From Halorubrum aethiopicum (GTDB taxonomy: Archaea; Halobacteriota; Halobacteria; Halobacteriales; Haloferacaceae), in NCBI RefSeq assembly GCF_001542905.1, contig NZ_LOAJ01000001.1, positions 1,178,001 to 1,242,000 of the forward strand: a stretch of 64,000 bases of DNA. Reading direction: 5' to 3'. A program made the translations under genes and the position numbers. The notes beneath the pieces are model-generated. The model saw only the letters and a list, made by a program, of their open reading frames with translations. It did not search any database and was not told the origin of the DNA. Below are positions 34,347-42,708 of the stretch, in pieces (positions within the stretch are counted from its first letter, which is position 1; every line of letters starts with the position of its first letter).

Positions 34347-36464
34347 ATGCAACTACGCGACGCGCTCGACGACTACAAGCGACACGCGGGCCACGAGCGG
34401 CTCTTCGCGGGCGAGCGACGCACCGTCGAGGGACGGTTCACGGGCGGGGACGGCCGGCTCGTCCACGTCGCCCCCGACGGCGGGCTCCGCGACTTCGGCT
34501 ACCCGCTCACCGGGAAGACCGGGCTCACCCGCTCGCGGTTCGGCCTCGCCGTCGACGGCGACGTGACCTGGTTCGAGGCCTCCCGCTCGCGGCAGCGCTA
34601 CGTCGACGACACGCCGCTCGTCGAGACGGTCCACGAGACCGACCGCGCGACCGTGCGCCGGTACGACCTCGCGGTCGGCGACGCCCACCTCACGCACGCG
34701 ATCGTCGAGCCCGCCCCGGACGCCGACCGCGACGCCGACGATTTCGCGCTCGTCGCGTACGCGGCGTTCGCCCCCGACGGGCGCGACGAGCGGGTCGGAC
34801 AGCTCCGCTACGACGACGCCGTCGAGGTGTACCACGCCGACGAACACGACTTCCTCGCGAGCGCCACCGGCCTCGCCGACCTCCGCGGCCAGCTCCCGCC
34901 CACGTTCCCCGAGGTGCTCGACGACGCGCCGATGGACCTCCCGCGCGACCGCGACGCCGCCCGCTACGACGAGGAGCGGCTCTCCGGGGAGGTCGTCGTC
35001 GAGGTCCCTTTCGAGGACGGCGCGGCGACCCTCGGCACGCTGCTTTCGGACCGGTCGGAGACCACCCGCGAGGCGGCCCGGAGCCGCCTCGACGCGCTGT
35101 TCGCCGGGCTGGACTCCCCGGAGGCGTTGGCGGACGCCGCCGCCGACACGACCCCGGCGGTGCCCGCGTCGGTCCCGGAGCGCGAGTCGGTCGTCGCGGA
35201 CCTGCGGGTGCTGTCGCTCCTGTCGGCCGAGACGGGGCTGCGGATCGCGGGTCCCGATTTCGACCCGCACTACCAGCACTCGGGCGGCTACGGCTACACC
35301 TGGTTCCGCGACGACGCCGAGATCGCGACGTTCCTCCTCGAGTCCGACGACCGGCTCGGGCTGGGGCTCGACGACTGGCACGCCCGATCGGCCGCGATGT
35401 ACGTCGAGACCCAGCGTCCCGACGGCTCCTGGCCCCATCGGGTGTGGCCGCGGAACGGCGCGCTCGCGCCCGGCTGGGCCAACGCGCGCATCGAGGACGG
35501 CCCCGACGTGGACTACCAGGCCGACCAGACCGGCAGCGTGATCGCCTTCCTCGCGCGGGCGAGAGGGGCGGGCGTCGACGTCGACGGGCTCGACGCGACG
35601 CTCGTCGACGCGCTCGCGAGCCTCGACTCGACGCTCACGGACGACGGCCGCCCGGTGGCCTGTCAGAACGCCTGGGAGGACTCGATCGGCCGGTTCACGC
35701 ACACGACCGCGACGTTCCTCGAGGCGTACAGCGCGCTGGCGCGCCACGGCGAGGGGCTCGAGGACCTCGCCGGCGACGAGGACGGCGAACGCGACGACGC
35801 CGACCGGTTCAGCGACGGCCCCGCCGCTCACGCCCGCCGCCGGGCCCGTGAGGTGTACGACGCGATCGACGACCTCTGGGTCCCCGATCGGGGTCGGTAC
35901 GCGCTCCGCGAGACGGTCCACGGCGACCTCGACGACCGGATCGACTCCGCGACGCTCGCGCTCGCGAGCGCGCACCGGGCGTACGACGCGCTCGAGGACG
36001 GAACCGACGCGGGCGGCGCGGTCGACGACGAGCGGCTCGACCGGCTGGTCTCACACGTCGAGACCGTCGTCGACGGGCTGACCCGCGAGACGGACGAGGT
36101 ATCGGGGCTGTTCCGCTACGAGGGCGACGGCTGGCGACGCGGCGACCAGCCGACGGAGAAGGTGTGGACGGTCTCGACCGCGTGGGGCGCACACGCCTGC
36201 GGGGAGCTCTCGGCCCTGCTCGACGCCCGCGACGACCCGCGGGCCGAGCGGTTCGCCGAGCGCGCCCGCGACCTGCTCGGACTCGTCTCGCCGGACGGAT
36301 CGCTTTGTGAGCCGACCGGCTACCTCCCCGAGCAGTTCTTCGACGACGGGACGCCGGACAGCGCCACGCCGCTCGGGTGGCCCCACGCCATCCGGCTGGC
36401 GACCGTGGGGCTGCTCGACGAACACGACGCGTTGGCGGCCGAGCCCGTCCCCGCCGACGACTGA
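34347..36464 (+). CDS. Glucan 1,4-alpha-glucosidase (GH15 glucoamylase)
   Basis: A 705-aa archaeal-type glucoamylase releasing glucose from the non-reducing end of maltodextrins. The N-terminal beta-sandwich (about 1-270, 'DGGLRDFGYPLTGKTGL') precedes the (alpha/alpha)6 barrel. Barrel motifs: 'YGYTWFRDDAEIATFLLE' (about 312-330), 'GSWPHRVWPRNGALAPGWAN', 'CQNAWEDSIGRFTHTTATFLEAYSAL' with the general-acid Glu region, and 'PTEKVWTVSTAWGAHACGELS' with the catalytic base region. No signal peptide. With the GH13 enzyme and TrmB it makes a compact intracellular glycogen/maltodextrin module. The ATG at 34347 is preferred because the upstream in-frame ATG (34293) lies within the AT-rich promoter core. 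Confidence 0.92.
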   Translation: MQLRDALDDYKRHAGHERLFAGERRTVEGRFTGGDGRLVHVAPDGGLRDFGYPLTGKTGLTRSRFGLAVDGDVTWFEASRSRQRYVDDTPLVETVHETDRATVRRYDLAVGDAHLTHAIVEPAPDADRDADDFALVAYAAFAPDGRDERVGQLRYDDAVEVYHADEHDFLASATGLADLRGQLPPTFPEVLDDAPMDLPRDRDAARYDEERLSGEVVVEVPFEDGAATLGTLLSDRSETTREAARSRLDALFAGLDSPEALADAAADTTPAVPASVPERESVVADLRVLSLLSAETGLRIAGPDFDPHYQHSGGYGYTWFRDDAEIATFLLESDDRLGLGLDDWHARSAAMYVETQRPDGSWPHRVWPRNGALAPGWANARIEDGPDVDYQADQTGSVIAFLARARGAGVDVDGLDATLVDALASLDSTLTDDGRPVACQNAWEDSIGRFTHTTATFLEAYSALARHGEGLEDLAGDEDGERDDADRFSDGPAAHARRRAREVYDAIDDLWVPDRGRYALRETVHGDLDDRIDSATLALASAHRAYDALEDGTDAGGAVDDERLDRLVSHVETVVDGLTRETDEVSGLFRYEGDGWRRGDQPTEKVWTVSTAWGAHACGELSALLDARDDPRAERFAERARDLLGLVSPDGSLCEPTGYLPEQFFDDGTPDSATPLGWPHAIRLATVGLLDEHDALAAEPVPADD

Positions 36465-36478
36465 GTTCCCACGATCGT

Positions 36479-36736
36479 GCGGTGGCGCGCCGGTGAGCGG
36501 GCCGAAGGCCCGCGAACCGCCCGCGAGGGATGTCGCGAACGAAGTGAGCGACGAGGCTGGGGAGGCGTGAGGTGCGGTGCTGGGCGTGCGGGGTGGGACT
36601 CAAAGGGGCAGTCGCGAGGACGAAACCCGACGACACAAGCACCGCAGACCGTGAACGGAGTGAGCGGTCGAGGAGCGCAGCGAGTCGCGCGAGTCCTCGC
36701 GACTGGGGCTTTGGCGGTGGTCTCCGCGTCAGCAAC
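36479..36736 (-). repeat. Dispersed structured intergenic element, copy 2
   Basis: Reverse orientation. Stem 1 is a perfect 12 bp (36610-36621 with 36693-36704) with the sequence AGTCGCGAGGAC/GTCCTCGCGACT. It differs from copies 1 and 3 at several positions, with compensating changes on both arms. Hairpin 2 is GTCGC/GCGAC (36532-36536, 36548-36552); hairpin 3 is GCGGGCC-GAA-GGCCCGC (36497-36513). The blocks CTGCCCCTTTGAGTCC and CTCACGCCTCCCCAGCCTCG (read on the reverse strand) are conserved. It occupies the gap between the convergent glucoamylase and small-protein genes. I see no coding gene between 36465 and 36802. Confidence 0.85.
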
Positions 36737-36802
36737 GACGTTCGACGCGGACTATCCTCCGATCGGTCGAACACCGCTGATGAATCGACCGCACCGAACC
36801 AC

Positions 36803-36988
36803 CTACCGCCACTCCTCGCGCGGCACGCAGTCGGCCGCCCGCACCGTGATCCACCGCGTCGTCCGCTCGTCGGGGTCCCGATCCGCCTCGAAGAACGTCA
36901 CCTCGTCGTCCGGGGACTCCTCATCCGCCGCCGACCGGCAGACGATCTCCGGCCGCTCGCCGCGAACACGCATCGGTGACGTGGACAT
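36803..36988 (-). CDS. Small conserved haloarchaeal protein (possibly DUF7511)
   Basis: A 61-aa soluble acidic protein, 'MSTSPMRVRGERPEIVCRS' then 'DEVTFFEADRDPDERTTRWITVRAADCVP'. The block 'TRWITVRAADCV' resembles a family of tiny haloarchaeal proteins that I recall as DUF7511. I chose the ATG at 36988 because the box 'GCTATTATCC' (37011-37020) is 26 bp upstream, giving a leaderless mRNA; an in-frame ATG seven codons earlier would fall upstream of the expected transcript start. Function unknown. Confidence 0.65.
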   Translation of the reverse strand: MSTSPMRVRGERPEIVCRSAADEESPDDEVTFFEADRDPDERTTRWITVRAADCVPREEWR

Positions 36989-37010
36989 ACATGATAGTTC
37001 ATGTTCCATC

Positions 37011-37020
37011 GGATAATAGC
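37011..37020 (-). promoter_or_regulatory. TATA box of the 61-aa protein gene
   Basis: 'GCTATTATCC' on the reverse strand, centred about 27 bp upstream of the chosen ATG; it decides the start. Confidence 0.5.
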
Positions 37021-37112
37021 TGTTGGTTCGTGGCTCGCGGCGGGGATGGACGAATAACTGCGACGGATCCGAACTATCGAGAGAAGATCTGATCGAACGA
37101 TCTCAATTCTTC

Positions 37113-37931
37113 CTACAGCCGGACCGGAACGCCCCGTTCGTCGAGGTACTCCTTCGTCTCCTCGATGGTGTAATCGCCGAAGTGGAAGATGGAGGCGGCG
37201 AGCCCGGCGTCGGCGTTCGCCTCGGTGAACACCTCGTACATGTCCTCGGGGCCGCCACAGCCCGACGAGGCGATGACGGGCGTGGAGACGGCCTCGCAGA
37301 CGGCCGTCATCAGCGGGATGTCGTACCCGTCCTTCGTGCCGTCCATGTCGATGGAGTTGACGAACAGCTCGCCCGCGCCGCGCTCCTCGGCCTCCTTCGC
37401 CCACGAGACCGCGTCGATCCCGGTGCCCTCGCGGCCGCCCTTCTTCGTGCACTCGAACCACACCTCCTCGCCATCGGCGTCCTCGTAGAAGTGGTCGCCG
37501 GCGTCGTCGTGTCGGCGTCGGGCGTCGACGGAGATGACGATACACTGGGAGCCGAACGCGGCCGCGCCCTCCTCGATGAGCTCGGGTCGCTCGAGCGCGC
37601 CGGTCGTGATGGACACCTTGTCCGCGCCCGCGCGCAGCGTCTCCTTGATGTCCGCCTTCGTCCGGATCCCGCCGCCGACCGTGAGCGGGATGAAACACTC
37701 GTCGGCGACCGCGTTCACCACGTCGAGCATCGTCTCGCGCCCCTCGGCGCTGGCGGTGATGTCGAGGAAGACGAACTCGTCCGCGCCCGCGGCGTTGTAC
37801 TTCTTCGCCAGCTCGACCGGGTCGCCGGTGTACTCCAGGTTCTCGAAGTTGACGCCCGTGTAGACGGCGGCGTCGCCGTCGTCGTCGAGGTCGACGTCGA
37901 TACAGGGGATGATCCGCTTCGTGAGTCCCAT
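37113..37931 (-). CDS. hisF: Imidazole glycerol phosphate synthase, cyclase subunit
   Basis: A 272-aa TIM barrel that uses ammonia from HisH to form imidazole glycerol phosphate and AICAR in histidine synthesis. '[17 protein letters not shown]' holds the first catalytic Asp (CIDVD) and '[10 protein letters not shown]' the second. '[13 protein letters not shown]' and '[17 protein letters not shown]' are the phosphate-binding and C-terminal signatures. A 'CCTTTTACTT' box on the reverse strand sits about 27-33 bp upstream of the ATG. It is a lone his gene, as is usual for haloarchaea. Confidence 0.97.
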   Translation of the reverse strand: MGLTKRIIPCIDVDLDDDGDAAVYTGVNFENLEYTGDPVELAKKYNAAGADEFVFLDITASAEGRETMLDVVNAVADECFIPLTVGGGIRTKADIKETLRAGADKVSITTGALERPELIEEGAAAFGSQCIVISVDARRRHDDAGDHFYEDADGEEVWFECTKKGGREGTGIDAVSWAKEAEERGAGELFVNSIDMDGTKDGYDIPLMTAVCEAVSTPVIASSGCGGPEDMYEVFTEANADAGLAASIFHFGDYTIEETKEYLDERGVPVRL

Positions 37932-38015
37932 TCGTTGTCGACCGTTCGCGACGAGGGAAGTAAAAGGCGCGGGGACGGCGTCGATCGTTCTCCTCCGCGT
38001 CGACGAGTCGACGAC

Positions 38016-39053
38016 TCACTCCCGCACGTCGTACCGGGCCACCGCGCGGTCGGCGCGCGTCGAGACGCCGTTGGGGTTGCGCGCGGGGCTCCGGTCGCGA
38101 GCGCGCGCGACCAGCCCGTCGGAGCCGCCGGAGACGATCCCGGCGACCACGTCGCGGCCGTTCGCGACCCATCCGGACGGCGTGGCCTCCCCGCGGACCA
38201 CGTCGCGGGCGACCGCGGTCGCGTCCGTGACCGCGTGCTTGCCGGTTCGAACCAGCGTCGTCGGGCGGATCCCGTAGTTCTTGGCGAGCCGGTACGCGAG
38301 CGCCCGGTACTTCCAGCCCCAGTCGCGGGCGGTCCGCCCGCCGTCGGCCGCGGTCGGATTCGGCGGCTCCTCGACGACCGCGACCTCGGAGCGCCAGACG
38401 ACCTCGCGCTCCATCCGCGCGAGCCGGTGGGAGGCGTCCCGCGCCCCGCCGACCCGGAGGTACTCGTCGAAGCCGTCGAGGTCCCGCAGCGCCTCCCGCC
38501 GGAACGCCACGTTCCCGCCCGCGAAGTACGTCACCTCCCGACCCGCGATCCGACGGCGCTCCGGGCCGTCGGAGTCGTCATCCTCGCGGTCGTCGCGTCG
38601 GTTGCCGCCCCGACCGTCCTCGCGACCGTCCTCGCGACCGTCGGTCCGACCGTCCTCACGGCCGTCGGTCCGATCGTCAGCGTCGGCTCGGCCGTCGTCG
38701 GCTCTCGGTCCGCTCTCGCGGACCGGCCCGGTCACCACGTCGGCGTCCGAGAGTCCCGCGCGGACGCCCGCGAGCCACGACTCGCCGATCCGGTTGTCGA
38801 AATCGACCAGCGCGACCGCGTCCCCGTTCGCCACCTCGATGCCGGCGTTGCGGGCGACGTTGACGGTCCGGTCCGAGATCTCCACGAGCACGTCGACGTC
38901 GTCGCGGTCGCGAACCATCCCCGTCGTGCCGTCCGCGGACGGGCCGTTGACGACGATCACCTCCGTGTCGGGCGCGTGCGCCGCCAGCGCGTCGAGGCAG
39001 GCGGCTAACCGGTCCCGACCGTTGAGCGTCGGGACGACGACCGACAGGTCCAT
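38016..39053 (-). CDS. GT2-family glycosyltransferase with an RxDG repeat insert
   Basis: A 345-aa glycosyltransferase using a nucleotide-sugar donor. 'LSVVVPTLNGRDRLAACLDALA' starts the GT-A fold. 'VIVVNGPSADGTTGMV', 'NVARNAGIEVANGDAVALVDFDN' (DxD-like) and 'YFAGGNVAFRREALRDLDGFDEYL' follow. Between the donor and acceptor halves lies an Arg/Asp/Gly-rich insert of about 45 residues with (R-T/E-D-G) repeats, encoded by a 12-bp tandem repeat at 38611-38682. The start at 39053 matches a TTTTTTA box 25-30 bp upstream (39077-39083); an ATG four codons earlier is less well placed. The product (exopolysaccharide or glycoprotein glycan) is not known. Confidence 0.85.
   Translation of the reverse strand: MDLSVVVPTLNGRDRLAACLDALAAHAPDTEVIVVNGPSADGTTGMVRDRDDVDVLVEISDRTVNVARNAGIEVANGDAVALVDFDNRIGESWLAGVRAGLSDADVVTGPVRESGPRADDGRADADDRTDGREDGRTDGREDGREDGRGGNRRDDREDDDSDGPERRRIAGREVTYFAGGNVAFRREALRDLDGFDEYLRVGGARDASHRLARMEREVVWRSEVAVVEEPPNPTAADGGRTARDWGWKYRALAYRLAKNYGIRPTTLVRTGKHAVTDATAVARDVVRGEATPSGWVANGRDVVAGIVSGGSDGLVARARDRSPARNPNGVSTRADRAVARYDVRE
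38611..38682. repeat. 12-bp tandem repeat within the GT2 gene
   Basis: Six imperfect units of 'cgaccgtcctcg' type in frame with the reading frame, encoding RxDG tetrapeptides. It probably expands and contracts by slippage and would give a variable disordered loop. Confidence 0.85.
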
Positions 39054-39125
39054 ACGGGTGTCCATCGGGTCGAGGGTAAAAAAGGGCTCCGTGGTGAGAC
39101 GGCGGGATCGCGCGGCGGAACCGAG

Positions 39126-39398
39126 CTAGACCGTCAGGAAGTAGACCTGCTTGCGGGCGTCCTTGAAGCTGTAGCGGGAGTCGACGAGTTCCTCCTCCTC
39201 CAGGCGGTTGAGCGCGTAGCGGACGGTGCGGTCGGGCAGAAGCGACTCCTCGGCGAGCCCGCCCTGCGAGAGCGGGGCGTCGCCCTCCAGGACCTTCGCG
39301 ACGAGCTTGGCGCTCGGCGGGAGCTCGCGAAGACGCTCGCGGTATTCGTTCTCGGTGAGACGGTCCTGATCGGCTGACCCCACGGGACTGGTACTCAT
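39126..39398 (-). CDS. Winged-helix DNA-binding protein (MarR-like)
   Basis: A 90-aa protein. 'LPPSAKLVAKVLEGDAPLSQGGLAEESLLPDRTVRYALNRLEEEELVDSRYSFKDARKQVYFLTV' is a complete winged helix: helix 2 'SQGGLAEESL', recognition helix 'PDRTVRYALNRLEEE' and the wing 'RYSFKDARKQVYFL'. No effector domain. Its promoter region (39399-39480) is AT-rich with several box-like elements and is divergent from the methyltransferase at 39629, a candidate target. It may instead be a global chromatin-like regulator. Confidence 0.85.
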   Translation of the reverse strand: MSTSPVGSADQDRLTENEYRERLRELPPSAKLVAKVLEGDAPLSQGGLAEESLLPDRTVRYALNRLEEEELVDSRYSFKDARKQVYFLTV

Positions 39399-39628
39399 AC
39401 GTCCGGAAAACTCCGCGATCGGTGGTAAAGGTTGGCTACATATAGAGGTATACGATCGTTATTATATAAGGTGTTAATATCATCCCTGCCGACGCGGTTC
39501 TCTCGGATCGCAGGTGACTCGGAGGGCGCTCGGATCGCCGGCGACCCGGACGACTCCCGCCGTCCGGGGGAGCTCCGTCGACGCGCATCCAGTACGGTTT
39601 TGGTCGTTCGGCGTCCACCGGAGACAAC
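39399..39628. promoter_or_regulatory. AT-rich divergent intergenic region
   Basis: The stretch 39437-39482 is strikingly AT-rich ('catatagaggtatac', 'gttattatataagg'). A 'CTTTACC' box on the reverse strand (about 39426-39432) lies 28-34 bp from the wHTH start. Several box-like elements could bind the wHTH protein itself. Confidence 0.5.
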
Positions 39629-40345
39629 GTGAAGGGTCAGGACTGGTATCAGGCCGACGAGGTCGCCGAGGAGTACGAGGACCTCCGCTTTTCGGGCGGC
39701 GGGGCCCTCATCGACCGGCGCGAGAAGGAGGCGGTGCTCTCCGCGCTCGGACCGATCGACGACGGCCACCGGGTGTTGGAGGTCGCCTGCGGCACCGGTC
39801 GGTTCACGACCATGCTCGCGGACCAGGGGGCGGACATCGTCGGACTCGACATCTCCAGGGAGATGCTCGAGCAGGGCCGGGAGAGCGCCGCCGAGGCGGG
39901 CGTCTCGGATGCGGTCGAGTTCCTGCGCGGTGACGCCTCGAGGCTGCCGTTTCCGGACGATCACTTCGACTCGGTGGTCGCGATGCGATTCTTCCACCTG
40001 ATGGACGAGCCGCTCGAGTTCATGCGGGAGCTCCGCCGGGTGAGCAGCGACCAGGTGTTCTTCGACACGTTCAACGCCCGCAGCCTCCGCGTGCTGTACA
40101 CGTGGCTGCTCCCGATGGGCTCGCGGCTCTACTCGGAACGCCAGGTCGCGGAGCTCCTCGGGGCGGCCGACATGACCCTCGCGGGCGAGGAGCACGACTT
40201 CGTGCTGCCCTACGGGTTCTACCGCGGCCTCCCGAGCGCCGTCGCGAAACCGTTCCGGACGGTCGACGAACTGATCGGGAACACGATCCCCGGCGACTAC
40301 GTCGCCACGGTCTCCTACTGGGACGCCAGGATCGGAGCCGAGTGA
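39629..40345 (+). CDS. Class I SAM-dependent methyltransferase
   Basis: A 238-aa Methyltransf_11-like enzyme with GTG start preceded by 'CGGAGA'. Motif I is 'HRVLEVACGTGRFTTML' (about 47-63), 'IVGLDISREMLEQGRESA' the adenosine-ribose site, and 'LRGDASRLPFPDDHFDSVVAMRFFHLMDEPLEFM' motifs II-III. The C-terminus ('AVAKPFRTVDELIGNTIPGDYVATVSYWDARIG') may form a small lid. The substrate is probably a lipid, quinone or other small molecule, by analogy with UbiE relatives; not proven. Confidence 0.85.
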   Translation: MKGQDWYQADEVAEEYEDLRFSGGGALIDRREKEAVLSALGPIDDGHRVLEVACGTGRFTTMLADQGADIVGLDISREMLEQGRESAAEAGVSDAVEFLRGDASRLPFPDDHFDSVVAMRFFHLMDEPLEFMRELRRVSSDQVFFDTFNARSLRVLYTWLLPMGSRLYSERQVAELLGAADMTLAGEEHDFVLPYGFYRGLPSAVAKPFRTVDELIGNTIPGDYVATVSYWDARIGAE

Positions 40346-40380
40346 GGTCGCGGAGCCGACGCGCCCCGACGCGCACCCGC

Positions 40381-40785
40381 CTACACGTCCTCGTCGATCA
40401 CTTCGCCGACCGCGAAGTTCGATTTCACTTCCGTCACCTCGATCTTCACGCGCTCGCCGACCTCCGTGTCCGGGACGATGATCACGTACCCGCGCTCGAC
40501 GCGAGCGATCCCGTCGCCCTGCTTGCCGAGGTCCTCGATCTCGACGTACCGCATCTCGCCGGGCTCGACCGGGGGCTGCGGACCGTCGCCGGCGGACGCG
40601 GACGCGCCGTCGCGCTCGTCGCTCTCGCCGCCGCCGCCCCGCTCGATGAGCGCGACCCGGTAGGTGCCGCCCGGCTCGATCGATCCGGTCTCGACCTCTC
40701 GGCGCGGTACCTCCACGACGTACTCGCCGTCCTCCTCGCGGACGTCGGCGCTGAACAGACAAAGGAGCTTCTCGGAGATTTCCAT
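40381..40785 (-). CDS. TRAM domain protein
   Basis: A 134-aa protein. The C-terminal 60 residues are a TRAM fold: 'MRYVEIEDLGKQGDGIARVERGYVIIVPDTEVGERVKIEVTEVKSNFAVGEVIDED'. This is an OB-like RNA-binding module; stand-alone TRAM proteins act as archaeal RNA chaperones. The N-terminal half has 'YVVEVPRREVETGSIEPGGTYRVALIERG' and then a Gly/Ser/Asp-rich linker. Haloarchaea carry several such paralogues. Confidence 0.9.
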   Translation of the reverse strand: MEISEKLLCLFSADVREEDGEYVVEVPRREVETGSIEPGGTYRVALIERGGGGESDERDGASASAGDGPQPPVEPGEMRYVEIEDLGKQGDGIARVERGYVIIVPDTEVGERVKIEVTEVKSNFAVGEVIDEDV

Positions 40786-40965
40786 GATATACTCCGACCG
40801 GTACGTCGAGACCGGTTACCATAGTTGTACCGCTGCCGACCCGTGTCGCGGTCCGAGCGTCGCCGGACCGCCCCGCCCTCGCCCGTGTCCCACGTCCGGC
40901 CCCTCGCTCCCGGCAACTGCCGCGGGGGACGAACGCCTTTGTGACGCCCCGCCGAACCGGACCTC

Positions 40966-41871
40966 ATGACCGGACCCGAGTTCCGCTACGGAGCCGTCTC
41001 GCCCCCGATCGTGACGCCGTTCGACACTGACGGCGGCGTCGATGTCGACGCGCTCGCGAGCCACGTCGACGCGCTCGTCGACGCCGGCCTCGACGGGATG
41101 GTCCCCTGCGGGACGACCGGCGAGTTCGCCAGCCTCGACGACGCGGAGTACCGAACCGTGATCGAGGCGGTCGTCGAGGCGGTCGACGGGCGCGTCCCCG
41201 TGGTCGCCGGCGCGGCGGACACCGCCGTCGCCGGCGTGTGCGACCGGCTCGCGGTCGCCCGAGAGGTCGGTGCCGACGCGGGACTGATCACGCTCCCCTA
41301 TTTCCACACCTCGACCGATCTCGAGGGCCAACTGGCGTTCATCGAGGCCGTCGCCGACGACGCCCCCCTGCCGTTCTACCTGTACGACATTCCCGCGACC
41401 GTGGGCGAGGCGATCGATCCCGACGTCGTCGCCGACGTGGCCGACCACGAGTCGGTCCTCGGGCTGAAGGACACGAGCGGCGACCTCACCGCCCTCGACG
41501 CGAAGATCCGCGCGACCCCGGAGTCGTTCACCGTGTTTCAGGGCGTCGACGCGCAGCTGTACCCGAGCACGAGCGTCGGCGTCGACGGCGGGATCAACGC
41601 GCTCTCGCAGGTGATCCCCGAGGCGTTCGTCGCGCTCGGCGAGGCGATCCGCGCCGGCGACGACGACCGCGCGCTGGCCCTCCATCGCCGCGCGGTCGCC
41701 CCGCTCTTCGCCCGGTGTGCCGAACACGGCTTCGCGCCCGCGACGAAGGTCGCGGCCGCCCACCGCGGGTTCATCCCCGACCCGGCGGTCCGCCCGCCGC
41801 TGACGCTCCCCGACGAGGCGGGGCGCGAGGCGATCGCGGCCGACGTCGACGCGGCGCTGGACGCGGTGTGA
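40966..41871 (+). CDS. DapA/NanA-family aldolase (dihydrodipicolinate synthase-like)
   Basis: A 301-aa TIM-barrel class I aldolase forming a Schiff base with pyruvate. 'GMVPCGTTGEFASL' is the carboxylate-binding loop, 'YLYDIPA' carries Tyr140 and 'VLGLKDTSGDL' the Schiff-base Lys168. 'STSVGVDGGINALSQV' replaces the usual G-A-x-G-x-I-S loop. No dapB/dapF neighbour is present, so it may be a 2-keto-3-deoxygluconate aldolase or related enzyme rather than lysine-pathway DapA. A 'CTTTG' box near 40936-40940 is 26-30 bp before the ATG. Confidence 0.87.
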   Translation: MTGPEFRYGAVSPPIVTPFDTDGGVDVDALASHVDALVDAGLDGMVPCGTTGEFASLDDAEYRTVIEAVVEAVDGRVPVVAGAADTAVAGVCDRLAVAREVGADAGLITLPYFHTSTDLEGQLAFIEAVADDAPLPFYLYDIPATVGEAIDPDVVADVADHESVLGLKDTSGDLTALDAKIRATPESFTVFQGVDAQLYPSTSVGVDGGINALSQVIPEAFVALGEAIRAGDDDRALALHRRAVAPLFARCAEHGFAPATKVAAAHRGFIPDPAVRPPLTLPDEAGREAIAADVDAALDAV

Positions 41872-41887
41872 GGGGATCTCTCGGTTT

Positions 41888-42658
41888 TCACCCGCCGCCG
41901 ATCGGCGTCCCGTCCGCGTTCTTCGCGCCCTCCGAGTCGAAGACGACGACGTCGCCGTCGGCCCGCTCGGCGGCGGTCGGGTCGTAGCCGTCCCGCACCG
42001 CGATCGCCTCCTCCAGCTCCCGGATCGCCCGCTCTTTCAGCGCCGCCGCCAGCGACTCGGCGTCCTCGCGGGCGATGTCCCGACCCAGTCCCTCGCACTC
42101 GTGGGCGCGGACCATCCCCTCGCCGTCGACCGCCTCGCCCATCGGCTGGCTCGTCCCGCCGAGCGCGACGCTGAAGGGGTAGGTCCGACAGATCAGCGGC
42201 CGCGAGTCGTGGACGGTACAGGCTCCCCGCCCGTCCGACTCCTCGTAGAAGGTGCAGTCGCCGCAGTCGTCGGTCGCGAGCGCCCACTCGAAGGTCTCGC
42301 CGGCGGGGTCGCCGTCCTCGCCCTCCACGAGCCCGTACGGCATGGGGCGGGCCACGTCGCGCCAGTCGTACGCCTCGCCGAAGGCGTCCTCGGCGGCGTC
42401 GGCGACCTCGCGGACCTCGTCGGGGAAGACGGTCGCGGTGTGGGGTTCGCGGTCGGTGCCGGCGCGGTCGCCGTCGGCCTTGCTGTCGACCTCGCTCTCG
42501 TCCTCGTCGGCCGGCGCGCCCCCCGGCTCGTCTGGGGCGTATCCCGTACAGCAGCCGCCACAGCGCGTACACTCGAAGCCGATCGACTCGATCGCGTCGG
42601 CCAACTCGGCCACGTCGAGGTCGCGGGCGCGGTCGAGTTCGGCTTCGAGCGGTTCCAT
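41888..42658 (-). CDS. YkgJ-family cysteine cluster protein
   Basis: A 256-aa protein with the putative metal-binding cluster 'FECTRCGGCCTGYAPDEPGG' (about 29-48) and the later cysteines of 'CGDCTFYEES', 'ACTVHDSRPLICRTYPFSVALGG' and 'HECEGLG'. The family probably binds a Zn or Fe-S centre and has no settled function. A haloarchaeal acidic insert (about 50-75) follows the first cluster. It follows the membrane glycosyltransferase on the same strand with a 50-bp gap. Confidence 0.88.
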   Translation of the reverse strand: MEPLEAELDRARDLDVAELADAIESIGFECTRCGGCCTGYAPDEPGGAPADEDESEVDSKADGDRAGTDREPHTATVFPDEVREVADAAEDAFGEAYDWRDVARPMPYGLVEGEDGDPAGETFEWALATDDCGDCTFYEESDGRGACTVHDSRPLICRTYPFSVALGGTSQPMGEAVDGEGMVRAHECEGLGRDIAREDAESLAAALKERAIRELEEAIAVRDGYDPTAAERADGDVVVFDSEGAKNADGTPIGGG

Positions 42659-42708
42659 GTCGGTCGATCGGGTCGCGATCGGGTTAACGGCGTCCCTTCG
42701 GGCGGCGG

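Noticed and set aside
36477-37016. 179-codon forward frame between the glucoamylase and hisF
   Set aside because: It crosses repeat copy 2 and runs antisense to the small leaderless gene at 36803-36988, which has a well-placed TATA box.
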